DNA from: Agrobacterium leguminum
GTDB taxonomy: Bacteria > Pseudomonadota > Alphaproteobacteria > Rhizobiales > Rhizobiaceae
Reading direction: 5' to 3'
DNA: 64,000 nucleotides
Assembly: GCF_015704895.1 (NCBI RefSeq)
Contig: NZ_JADQWB010000008.1
Location: 1 to 64,000 of the forward strand
The first letter of the stretch is position 1, and the number at the start of each line of letters is the position of its first letter. Positions 43,897-52,159 of this stretch are shown piece after piece. Made by a program: the position numbers and the translations under genes. Under the pieces are notes generated by a model. It was not told where the DNA came from. It made no database searches and saw only the letters and a list, made by a program, of their open reading frames with translations.

Positions 43897-43933
43897 GCAC
43901 CCCGGCCGATCAAAAAGCCGGGGTGCTTCTTTT
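43897..43933 (+). terminator. Intra-operon terminator/attenuator hairpin
   Basis: GCACCCCGGC and GCCGGGGTGC make a ten-pair perfect stem followed by TTCTTTT. It lies between the binding-protein gene and the first permease gene. Confidence 0.85.
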
Positions 43934-43986
43934 ATGATGTAGACCTTTATATACAGACCGTTTGAAAACGGCGTTTGGGGACAAGG

Positions 43987-44871
43987 ATGCCATCAACCAA
44001 CACCGGCGGACCATCCGACGCGGGCAGGAAACTGCCGCTGCACTGGATTGGCGTCGTACCTTTTGCTGTTTTTGTTTTACTGTTTCTGATTATGCCGACG
44101 ATGAAGATCGTCATCGGCGCATTCCAGCATGCCGATGGCAGCTTCACGCTGGAAAATATCGCCGGGCTTTTCACCTCTTCCATTCTCGCGGCCTACTGGA
44201 TTTCGATCAAGATCAGCCTCGCTTCGGCGGCGCTGGGCTGCCTGATCGGCTTTGCCGTCGCCGCCGCCGTGGTACTGGGCGGATTGCCGCAGCGCATTCG
44301 TGGACCGCTTCTGACCTTTTCCGGCGTCGCCTCGCAATTCGCCGGCGTGCCGCTCGCCTTCGCCTTCATCGCCACGCTTGGCCCGGTCGGCCTTCTCACC
44401 GTCTTCCTGAAGACGCAGATCGGCATCGATCTGAGGCTGCTCGGTTTCAACATCCTGTCCTTCTGGGGCCTGACCGTCACCTATCTGTTCTTCCAGATAC
44501 CGCTGATGATCCTCATCATCACGCCGGCGCTGGACGGGCTGAAACGCGAATGGCGCGAGGCGGCGGAAATTCTCGGCGCAACCGGCCTGCAATATTGGCG
44601 CATGGTGGCCTTCCCCATCCTGCTGCCGTCGCTGCTCGGCACCATGTCGCTGCTCTTCGCCAACGCCTTCGGCGCGGTGGCGACCGCAATTGCGCTCACC
44701 GGCTCCTCGCTCAACATCGTGCCGATCCTGCTTTTCGCGCAGATTCGCGGCGACGTTCTCGGTAACCCGCATCTCGGTTACGCCCTTGCCTTCGGCATGA
44801 TCGTCGTCACCGGCCTTGCCAATGCACTTTACATCTGGCTGCGCGCCCGCAGCGAAAGGTGGCTGAAATGA
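43987..44871 (+). CDS. ABC transporter permease (subunit 1)
   Basis: Inner-membrane permease of 294 residues with six hydrophobic segments. The EAA loop is recognisable as WREAAEILGATGLQYWRMVAFPILLPSL. The ATG at 43987 follows GGGGACAAGG. The stop overlaps the start of the second permease by four bases (ATGA). It belongs to the same importer as the neighbouring genes. Confidence 0.92.
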   Translation: MPSTNTGGPSDAGRKLPLHWIGVVPFAVFVLLFLIMPTMKIVIGAFQHADGSFTLENIAGLFTSSILAAYWISIKISLASAALGCLIGFAVAAAVVLGGLPQRIRGPLLTFSGVASQFAGVPLAFAFIATLGPVGLLTVFLKTQIGIDLRLLGFNILSFWGLTVTYLFFQIPLMILIITPALDGLKREWREAAEILGATGLQYWRMVAFPILLPSLLGTMSLLFANAFGAVATAIALTGSSLNIVPILLFAQIRGDVLGNPHLGYALAFGMIVVTGLANALYIWLRARSERWLK

Positions 44872-45650
44872 AGCGTTTCTTCGCTTGGGGCGCGCTGATC
44901 TTCGGCCTGCTCTATTTCGCGCTGCCGCTGATCGGCATGACCAACTTCTCGCTGAAAATGCGGCGCGGCGAATATTCCTTCGACGCTTATGCCAGGGTGC
45001 TCAGCGATCCGCGCTTTCAGGAAACCTTCAGCTATTCGGTGGTTATGGCGCTGTTCACCATCGTTTTCGGGGTTCTGCTGGTGGTGCCCACCGCCTATTG
45101 GGTGCGCCTGAAACTGCCGGGCCTGCGCCCCTATATCGAATTCATCACGCTTTTGCCGCTGGTCATCCCGGCCATCGTCATCGTCTTCGGTTATATCCGG
45201 CTTTACAACACCTCGAGCTGGCTGCCGCTGACCGGCACGAGCTTCGGTACCAACCTGCTTTTGATGTTCGGTTATGCCACGCTGGCCTTGCCCTACATGT
45301 ACCGCGCCGTCGATACCGGTCTCAGAACCATCGACGTGGCGACGCTGACGGAAGCCGCCCAGAGTCTCGGCGCAGGCTGGACGACCATCCTGTCGCGCAT
45401 CATCCTCCCCAACGTTCTGGTCGCCGTGCTGTCAGGTGCGTTTTTGACCTTCGCCATCGTTATCGGTGAATTCACCATGGCGGCCCTTTTGAACCGCCCG
45501 GCCTTCGGCCCCTACATGCAGCTGCTCGGCGCCAACCGCGCCTATGAACCGGCCGCACTTGCCGTGATTTCCTTCGGCATCACCTGGGGTTGCCTGGGTC
45601 TGATCCAACTCGTTTCACGCTACCAGAAGGGCGCGCCTCCCAAGGCCTGA
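44868..45650 (+). CDS. ABC transporter permease (subunit 2)
   Basis: Second membrane subunit, 260 residues, six hydrophobic segments, with the EAA loop as LTEAAQSLGAGWTTILSRIILPNVL. Translationally coupled to subunit 1 by an ATGA overlap. The C-terminus ends in a basic YQKGAPPKA tail. The next gene, for the ATPase, begins 12 bases later. Confidence 0.93.
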   Translation: MKRFFAWGALIFGLLYFALPLIGMTNFSLKMRRGEYSFDAYARVLSDPRFQETFSYSVVMALFTIVFGVLLVVPTAYWVRLKLPGLRPYIEFITLLPLVIPAIVIVFGYIRLYNTSSWLPLTGTSFGTNLLLMFGYATLALPYMYRAVDTGLRTIDVATLTEAAQSLGAGWTTILSRIILPNVLVAVLSGAFLTFAIVIGEFTMAALLNRPAFGPYMQLLGANRAYEPAALAVISFGITWGCLGLIQLVSRYQKGAPPKA

Positions 45651-45662
45651 GGACAATATTTC

Positions 45663-46721
45663 ATGAGCTTTTTGACACTTAGCAACATCAAGAAATCCTT
45701 CGGCTCCGTGCAGGTCGTGCATGATTTCAACATGGCCATCGAAAAGGGCGAGTTCGTCTCCTTCCTCGGGCCATCGGGCTGCGGCAAGACCACCGTGCTG
45801 CGCATGATCGCCGGCTTCGAGACCCCGAGCGGCGGATCGATCGTCATCAATGGCAAGGACCAGACGGCGCTGCGGCCCAACCAGCGCAATATCGGCATGG
45901 TGTTTCAGGCCTATGCGCTGTTCCCCAACATGAATGTCTATGAAAACGTCGCCTTCGGGCTCAAAGTCGCCGGCAAGCCGAAAGCCGAGATCGACGCCCG
46001 CGTGAAGGAAATGCTCCAGCTTATCCATCTGGAGCATCTGGCGGACCGTTACCCCTACCAGATGTCGGGCGGCCAGCAGCAGCGCGTGGCGCTTGCCCGC
46101 GCGCTCGCGCCGAAGCCGGAAGTACTTTTGCTGGACGAACCGCTCTCCGCGCTTGATGCCAAGATTCGCGTGTCGCTACGCGAAGAAATCCGCCAGATTC
46201 AGCAGAAACTCGGCATCACCACCATTTTCGTGACCCACGATCAGGAAGAGGCCCTGTCGATCTCTGACCGCATCGTCGTCATGAATGGCGGTCGCGCCGA
46301 CCAGATCGGCTCCCCCTTCGATATCTACAACAAGCCCGCGACCCGCTTCGTCGCCTCTTTCGTCGGCACCCTGAACCTGATCGACGCCACCGTGGTCGAT
46401 TCCTCATCCAACACCATCCGTGTCGGAGAGCAGCAGATCACCCTGCACAAGCCGGTCAATGCGGCAAACGGCGAAAAAATCACCCTTGCCCTGCGCCCGG
46501 AAGCAGGTGCGCTCGGGGCCGATGCGAAAGGCGATGTCGCCATTTCCGGCCTCGTCACCTCCAGCCAGTTCCTCGGCTCCGTTATCCGCACCCGTCTCGA
46601 TCTCGGCGGCTCGACCCTGTCTTTCGACATGTTCAACGATCCCGGCACAGCACCGCCCGCCGTCGGTGAGCAGGTGACGTTGAAATTCGCAGCCGGCGAC
46701 CTGATGGTCATCAAGGACTGA
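45663..46721 (+). CDS. ABC transporter ATP-binding protein
   Basis: Cytoplasmic ATPase of 352 residues. Walker A GPSGCGKT at 36-43, Q-loop VFQAYALFPNM, signature MSGGQQQRVALARAL, Walker B LLLDEPLSALD and switch His in FVTHDQEE are intact. The C-terminal third (about 275-350) is a TOBE regulatory domain, as in PotA/FbpC-type importers. It completes a four-component importer with the preceding genes. Confidence 0.95.
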   Translation: MSFLTLSNIKKSFGSVQVVHDFNMAIEKGEFVSFLGPSGCGKTTVLRMIAGFETPSGGSIVINGKDQTALRPNQRNIGMVFQAYALFPNMNVYENVAFGLKVAGKPKAEIDARVKEMLQLIHLEHLADRYPYQMSGGQQQRVALARALAPKPEVLLLDEPLSALDAKIRVSLREEIRQIQQKLGITTIFVTHDQEEALSISDRIVVMNGGRADQIGSPFDIYNKPATRFVASFVGTLNLIDATVVDSSSNTIRVGEQQITLHKPVNAANGEKITLALRPEAGALGADAKGDVAISGLVTSSQFLGSVIRTRLDLGGSTLSFDMFNDPGTAPPAVGEQVTLKFAAGDLMVIKD

Positions 46722-46813
46722 AGCGCTTTTCCAGACGCAAAACCGCTTCGCCCATTTGCGGGACATGGTAGAGCAGGTATGACTTCGAACCTGCATACCA
46801 ACCATGTGAGGCC

Positions 46814-47860
46814 ATGATGCGCGCGCTTTTCTACGAACTGTTCGGCGAAACCCCGGTTGTTGCGTCCCTGCCCGACCCGGAACCGACCGATGGCGGCGTG
46901 GTCATCGAGGTAAAGGCGACCGGCCTCTGCCGCAGCGACTGGCACGGCTGGATGGGGCATGACCCGGATATCCGCCTGCCGCATGTTCCCGGCCACGAAT
47001 TCGCAGGCGTGATCGCCGCTGTCGGCAAAAACGTCACCCGCTTCAAGACCGGCGACCGCGTCACCGTGCCCTTCGTCTCCGGCTGCGGCCATTGCCATGA
47101 GTGCCGTTCCGGCAACCAGCAGGTCTGCGAAGCGCAGTTCCAGCCCGGCTTCACCCATTGGGGTTCCTTCGCCGAATATGTCGCCATCGACTATGCCGAT
47201 CAGAACCTCGTGCATCTGCCTGAGACGATGAGTTACGCCACCGCCGCCGGCCTCGGCTGCCGTTTCGCCACCTCCTTCCGGGCCGTGACCGATCAGGGAC
47301 GCCTGAAGGGCGGCGAATGGCTGGCGGTGCATGGCTGCGGCGGCGTCGGCCTCTCCGCCATCATGATCGGCGCTGGCCTCGGCGCGCAGGTCGTCGCCAT
47401 CGACATTGCCGAAGACAAGCTCGAACTTGCGCGGCAGCTCGGAGCAAACGCCACCATCAACAGCCGCGCGGTTGCCGATGTTGCCGAGGCGGTTCGCGAG
47501 GTGACGGGCGGCGGTGCACATGTCTCTGTCGATGCGCTCGGTCACCCGCAGACCTGCTGCAACTCCATCAGCAACCTTCGCCGGCGCGGCCGCCATGTGC
47601 AGGTTGGGCTGATGCTGGCCGATCACGCCATGCCCGCCATTCCCATGGCCCGTGTGATCGCACATGAACTGGAGATTTACGGCAGCCACGGCATGCAGGC
47701 CTGGCGTTACCAGGACATGCTGGCGATGATCGAAAGCGGCAGGCTCGCGCCGGAAAAGCTGATCGGCCGCCACATCACGCTTTCCGAGGCCGCAACCGCC
47801 CTGCCCGCCATGGACAGCTTCAGGGAAAGCGGCATCAGCATCATCGACCGGTTCGAGTAA
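46814..47860 (+). CDS. Zinc-dependent alcohol dehydrogenase
   Basis: Classical zinc medium-chain dehydrogenase of 348 residues. Catalytic zinc ligands are Cys39 and His61-Glu62 (GHEFAG); structural zinc ligands are Cys91, Cys94, Cys97 and Cys105. The Rossmann motif is [10 protein letters not shown]. It follows the ABC ATPase gene by 92 bases on the same strand. This suggests that the imported compound, or a product of it, is an alcohol. In contrast with the MDR gene at 2335-3336 the zinc sites are complete. Confidence 0.92.
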   Translation: MMRALFYELFGETPVVASLPDPEPTDGGVVIEVKATGLCRSDWHGWMGHDPDIRLPHVPGHEFAGVIAAVGKNVTRFKTGDRVTVPFVSGCGHCHECRSGNQQVCEAQFQPGFTHWGSFAEYVAIDYADQNLVHLPETMSYATAAGLGCRFATSFRAVTDQGRLKGGEWLAVHGCGGVGLSAIMIGAGLGAQVVAIDIAEDKLELARQLGANATINSRAVADVAEAVREVTGGGAHVSVDALGHPQTCCNSISNLRRRGRHVQVGLMLADHAMPAIPMARVIAHELEIYGSHGMQAWRYQDMLAMIESGRLAPEKLIGRHITLSEAATALPAMDSFRESGISIIDRFE

Positions 47861-47904
47861 TGCAGGCTCCCGAGACCGTCTGAGGTTTAGGGATTTCGCA
47901 CCGC

Positions 47905-48549
47905 TCAGGCGCTCCTGCGTCCGAATGTCCGGACCGCAGTGGTTCCTCGGGCAGACGCATGGGCCGGCGATGCTGCCGGGATACGCGCCGCGTGATCCGT
48001 CTGGCTATCGCTCCATTGACGGTTTACCAGCTGTTTCTTGCGGACCTCCAGCGGGTCGGGGGTGTCCTCCTCCTCCTGCCGCTTACTTCCCGCAACTGCG
48101 GATATCGTCGCCAGTCGCGAAATCCATCGCACTAGCTGCATGCCCTTGTGAACAAGCACAAAGATACCAGCAATTGTGACCGCTATGATAATCACGAGGT
48201 TCCAGGGCGCGTCGCTGCCCCTCGCCGCCCGCTCCATGCGGTCTTTTGTCGTCGGATCAAAACCAAGCGTCGCCTTCAGCCTGGCGATATCCGCATCGCT
48301 GAGCCTGCTGTACCGCTCGCCACGATACAGCACATAACCGCTCCGATCCCCGCTGTTGAGATAACCAATGTCGAATGCTTCCCCGTCGCGAAGAAAAGGC
48401 TCGTTATCCGGCAGATCGTAAACGAGATCGATTGTCTCGCCGCCGCCGAATCCGGGGATGGCAAAAAACCGGGACTTCCGCGCCTCAGCTTCGCTCACGA
48501 ATATCGCGGAAAATAGAAACCCGACCGAAAAAAGCGCAATATGCTTCAT
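47905..48549 (-). CDS. Hypothetical membrane protein with signal peptide
   Basis: Protein of 214 residues of no family I recognise. A signal peptide covers 1-23 (SEAEA), followed by a periplasmic part (about 24-115) and one membrane helix (about 118-138, LVIIIAVTIAGIFVLV). The cytoplasmic tail is basic and Ser/Thr/Ala-rich. The topology, periplasmic domain then a single helix and tail, would suit an envelope sensor or anchor. It converges with the zinc dehydrogenase gene. Confidence 0.6.
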   Translation of the reverse strand: MKHIALFSVGFLFSAIFVSEAEARKSRFFAIPGFGGGETIDLVYDLPDNEPFLRDGEAFDIGYLNSGDRSGYVLYRGERYSRLSDADIARLKATLGFDPTTKDRMERAARGSDAPWNLVIIIAVTIAGIFVLVHKGMQLVRWISRLATISAVAGSKRQEEEDTPDPLEVRKKQLVNRQWSDSQTDHAARIPAASPAHASARGTTAVRTFGRRSA

Positions 48550-48881
48550 TCACTCTCTCCAACAACAACGAGAATGACGACAACTGGCATTACTGAATTA
48601 ATTTGAAGTTTATACTTAGGATAACATCTTAAATTTAAGATATATATTGCATATATCTAATATTTATCGATTTATTACAAGAATTAACTGCGCTAATTTA
48701 TAATAAAATGAACTTCGAACGATGCGGCATGACGTATCTCCGCCGACGCTGCAAACCATTGGCGCGAACAGCGCCTCACGTTAAGCCGCAATCACACGCA
48801 ATTGCTTTGAGCATAGCGCCGCGATGATGCGACAGAGCGCAACGTCGGCGAACATGACGGAACAGATACAAGGAACGCGAC
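48550..48881. other. AT-rich divergent intergenic region
   Basis: 332 bases between divergent genes. The middle (about 48595-48715) is very AT-rich and includes a 12-base palindrome CTTAAATTTAAG (48629-48640) and alternating ATATAT tracts. It probably holds both promoters. No RNA gene was recognised. Confidence 0.5.
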
Positions 48882-49658
48882 ATGCTGTTTCTCGATAGCG
48901 TAACCATGAAGGAAACCCCGGATGGAGAGAAAGGATATCCCTTCTCCGTTCCGGCGCTGCGCCATCTGGAACGCCTCGAATTCAAGACGCCAATCACCTT
49001 TTTTGCCGGCAATAACGGCTCTGGCAAATCGACGCTGCTGGAAGGGCTGGCAGCGGGAATGACGGCCTATGCCATCGGCAATCACGGCCAGGTTGCCGGC
49101 GATCTTTACCTTCAGCATGCCGAGACCGTAGCGAAGTCCTTCTATTTCGCCCGCAAGAAATATCCGAAAATCCGCATGTTCATGCGCGCGGAAGACGTGC
49201 TTGGTTATATCCGCCGGCAGAACGAGGATGCGCTGGACGATTTTCGCTGGGAGCGGGAAAAGGCACTCAAGAAGGGTGAAGACTTTCCGGAAGAAACCCC
49301 GGATACGTTTCGCAGGATCGTCAGGAACAATGTCATCGACCGGCGTTCGCATGGCGAAGGATTTCTCGATATTATGCAACAGCGGCTGCATGGCGCCGGC
49401 CTCTATTTTCTCGACGAACCGGAAAGCCCGCTTTCGCCGCAAAAGCAGCTCGAACTGGCAGCCCTTATCCGTGACGCCGCCGATAGCGGCGGGCAATTGA
49501 TCATCGCCACCCATTCGCCGGTGCTTTTGGCCATTCCCGAGGCGACCATTTATCATTTCGACGCGGACGGCATTACCGAGCGCCTTTATGACGAGCTGGA
49601 AAACATCAGTTTCCTGCGCCGCTTTCTTGATCGTCCCTCGAAATACCTGAGCGATTGA
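48882..49658 (+). CDS. AAA family ATPase (ABC-type, SMC/RecF-like)
   Basis: Soluble ATPase of 258 residues with Walker A GNNGSGKST at 43-51, Walker B and D-loop LYFLDEPESPLSPQKQ and switch His in IATHSP. There is no membrane partner gene and no coiled coil, so it belongs to the AAA_21/AAA_15 overcoming-lysogenisation-like single-domain group found as stand-alone genes in many Proteobacteria. Function is unknown. An AAGGAA ribosome site precedes the start. A nuclease partner, as in OLD systems, is not present nearby. Confidence 0.85.
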   Translation: MLFLDSVTMKETPDGEKGYPFSVPALRHLERLEFKTPITFFAGNNGSGKSTLLEGLAAGMTAYAIGNHGQVAGDLYLQHAETVAKSFYFARKKYPKIRMFMRAEDVLGYIRRQNEDALDDFRWEREKALKKGEDFPEETPDTFRRIVRNNVIDRRSHGEGFLDIMQQRLHGAGLYFLDEPESPLSPQKQLELAALIRDAADSGGQLIIATHSPVLLAIPEATIYHFDADGITERLYDELENISFLRRFLDRPSKYLSD

Positions 49659-49736
49659 GCGTCGATAAGGCTTGAAATCGCGCCGCGCTTGCCGCATGCC
49701 CATAAGTAATACGTAATTTAGAAAAGAAGCAGCCTC

Positions 49737-51068
49737 ATGTCTCCCACCACCACACCGGCGGCAGCCCGGCCCCTCAACGGTCAGGATTACAGAACTCTTG
49801 GCCTTTCGGCCCTCGGCGGCGCGCTGGAATTTTACGATTTCATCATTTTCGTATTTTTCGCCACCGTCATAGGCCATCTGTTCTTCCCGCCGGAAATGCC
49901 GGACTGGCTGGTGATGATCCAGACCTTCGGCATCTTTGCCGCGGGTTATCTGGTGCGGCCGCTGGGCGGCATCGTGCTGGCGCATTATGGCGACCGTTAT
50001 GGCCGCAAGCGGGTTTTCGCCTTCTCCATCCTGCTGATGGCGCTCTCCACGCTGGGAATGGCGCTGATGCCAACCTATGCCACCATCGGCGTGGCCGCCC
50101 CCATCCTGCTCATCATCCTGCGCATGCTGCAGGGCGCGGCCATCGGTGGTGAAGTGCCGGGCGCATGGACCTTCGTTGCCGAACATGTGCCCTTCCGCCG
50201 CGTTGGCCTCGCCTGCGGCTTCCTCACATCGGGCCTTTCCTTCGGCATCATGCTGGGATCGCTGATCGCCTTCGCCATCAACTCGCTTTTCACACCGGAG
50301 GACGTGGCCGGTTACGCCTGGCGCATTCCCTTCCTGCTCGGCGGCATTTTCGGCCTCATCGCCGTTTATCTGCGCCGCTGGCTGGAAGAAACGCCGATCT
50401 TCATGGAGATGAAGAAGTCGAAATCGCTGACGGACAAGCTGCCGCTCGGGCTGGTGCTAAAGCACCATATGCGTGGCGTGATCATTTCCGCCCTGCTGAC
50501 CTGGGTTCTCTCGGCCGCCATCGTCGTCACGACGCTGATGACGGCCACCTTCCTGCAGAAGCTTTACGGTTATACCCCGACACAGGCGCTGGCCGGCACC
50601 AGCTTCGGCACGCTGTTCTTGATCTTCGGCGTCATCATCGCCGGCGCGCTGATCGACCGCATCGGCTCCGGCATCTTCTTCATGGGGGCCAGCATCTTCT
50701 TCGGCATCGCCACCTTCACCTTCTACAGCTATGCCGGTACATCGCTTCAAACCATGTTTTTGCTCTACGGCGTCATGGGCCTGTCGGTCGGCATGGCGGG
50801 TGCGGTGCCCTATGTCATGGTCCGCGCCTTCCCGGCCTCGGTGCGCTTCTCCGGCCTCTCCTTCGCCTATAACGTCTCCTATGCCGTCTTCGGCGGGCTG
50901 ACGCCGATTGGCGTGACCACGGCGCTCGCCGTCAACCCCATGGCCCATGCCTGGTATCTTGTCTTCATCGCCGTCCTCGCCTTCGCGATCGGCCTCTATC
51001 TCTATCTGCGTGGCAGCGAGGTCGAGAGCCATGTCGGTATCGAGGAGCTGGCGGCGTTGAGGTCATAA
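49737..51068 (+). CDS. MFS transporter, metabolite:H+ symporter type
   Basis: Twelve-helix transporter of 443 residues. The N-terminus GGALEFYDFIIFVFFA and loop motif AHYGDRYGRKRVF are hallmarks of the MHS group (ProP, ShiA, KgtP and relatives), which imports organic acids or osmolytes with protons. It follows the AAA ATPase by 78 bases but is not obviously functionally linked. Substrate not determinable. Confidence 0.9.
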   Translation: MSPTTTPAAARPLNGQDYRTLGLSALGGALEFYDFIIFVFFATVIGHLFFPPEMPDWLVMIQTFGIFAAGYLVRPLGGIVLAHYGDRYGRKRVFAFSILLMALSTLGMALMPTYATIGVAAPILLIILRMLQGAAIGGEVPGAWTFVAEHVPFRRVGLACGFLTSGLSFGIMLGSLIAFAINSLFTPEDVAGYAWRIPFLLGGIFGLIAVYLRRWLEETPIFMEMKKSKSLTDKLPLGLVLKHHMRGVIISALLTWVLSAAIVVTTLMTATFLQKLYGYTPTQALAGTSFGTLFLIFGVIIAGALIDRIGSGIFFMGASIFFGIATFTFYSYAGTSLQTMFLLYGVMGLSVGMAGAVPYVMVRAFPASVRFSGLSFAYNVSYAVFGGLTPIGVTTALAVNPMAHAWYLVFIAVLAFAIGLYLYLRGSEVESHVGIEELAALRS

Positions 51069-51297
51069 AAACAATGAATATGAATACCGCCCTCGGCCTC
51101 GCGCCGAGGGACAACGAGCTACAACAATCAACTATGCATGCCGGAGTCTGAGCGCAACGATAACCAGTCCAGCCAATTACTCCAGCAAGCTGTGCTTTAA
51201 AAAAAATAAATGCGAAGACCTATCTGCGATCGTGTAAATCATATAAAGATTATCTTATGATTTATTTTAAAGAATTAAATATTATCTAGAGCATAAA

Positions 51298-52071
51298 TTG
51301 AATCATCAACGAACAGCGATTTTCCTTACTATTTTGATCGCATTGGGCTTTAATCAATTTAGAACGTTATTTTATTCACTTTATTTTTTAGAGAAAGGCG
51401 AAATAAATTATTTCATAATATCTACATCTATTACAGCAGCGCCTTTTATACCGTTTTTTACCGTCCTATTTCTAATTTTTTTCCCGTGGAGAATGCATAG
51501 GTATCTGGCTGTCGCTTTGGCGATGCTCGCCGGAAGCGCAGGTATGCTGCTCAGTCTTTTCGCTGCGTCGCTTTCGGGCGGAGGCACCTACATGGTTTTG
51601 TTTCACGGTTTCACGCTAAGCCTTGCAGTCCCGGCATCAATTTTGTTTACGGCGCGCAGTTCGACGCAACCATCCTCTAAATGCGGCTGGCTGTTCTTGA
51701 TCATTGCTGCGGCCGCAGGGCTTTGGTCCTTGGTCGCCGGGGTTGCCGCTGCCGCGCAGGCGCAATATCTCGCCGGTCAGCAAGCCTTCTGTATTGCAGC
51801 GCATACCGAGAATGACGATGCGCCGCTAAGATCATTTGCCGAACTGAGGGGCCTCGCTTTTTACACAACTTTGTCGGGATATAGAGATTACCACAACTGG
51901 TATTTCCACGGGCTTCTAATCGTAACTCAAAGGGGTGGTGTGAAAGTATATAATTGGTCTCCGCGTCGACTGCGCTTCGACCTTGTTGCGAATCCAGAGC
52001 GATTGCTGGAGTCACCCAAATCGGCTTGCGTTCCTCAGAGTAATTTCTGGCGCTCCTTGTCTATCCTCTAA
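51298..52071 (+). CDS. Hypothetical multi-pass membrane protein, AT-rich
   Basis: A 257-codon frame that I do not recognise. The first 190 residues hold about five hydrophobic segments (7-30, 38-62, 68-92, 98-122, 130-155); the last 80 residues form a soluble tail with HNWYFHGLLIVTQRGG. The only start in place is a TTG without a good ribosome site. The 5' third and the 230 bases before it are much more AT-rich than any neighbour, a sign of foreign origin. It may be an acquired orphan or a decaying gene. Confidence 0.5.
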   Translation: MNHQRTAIFLTILIALGFNQFRTLFYSLYFLEKGEINYFIISTSITAAPFIPFFTVLFLIFFPWRMHRYLAVALAMLAGSAGMLLSLFAASLSGGGTYMVLFHGFTLSLAVPASILFTARSSTQPSSKCGWLFLIIAAAAGLWSLVAGVAAAAQAQYLAGQQAFCIAAHTENDDAPLRSFAELRGLAFYTTLSGYRDYHNWYFHGLLIVTQRGGVKVYNWSPRRLRFDLVANPERLLESPKSACVPQSNFWRSLSIL

Positions 52072-52094
52072 GGTCATAAGCAGACAAAAATGCA

Positions 52095-52122
52095 AAAAAC
52101 GCGGGAATGACCCGCGCTTTTT
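52095..52122. terminator. Bidirectional terminator between orphan gene and metH
   Basis: AAAAAACGCGGG and CCCGCGCTTTTT form a hairpin with an AATGA loop; usable by both convergent genes. Confidence 0.88.
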
Positions 52123-52159
52123 AGTTGCGACATATTGTTGCTGTTGATCGGCCAAAACC

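Noticed and set aside
51245..51261. Sequence resembling the metF/metH operator (ATAAAGATTATCTTATG)
   Set aside because: Has an extra central base and altered end and lies in an AT-rich stretch before a gene with no methionine link; likely chance.
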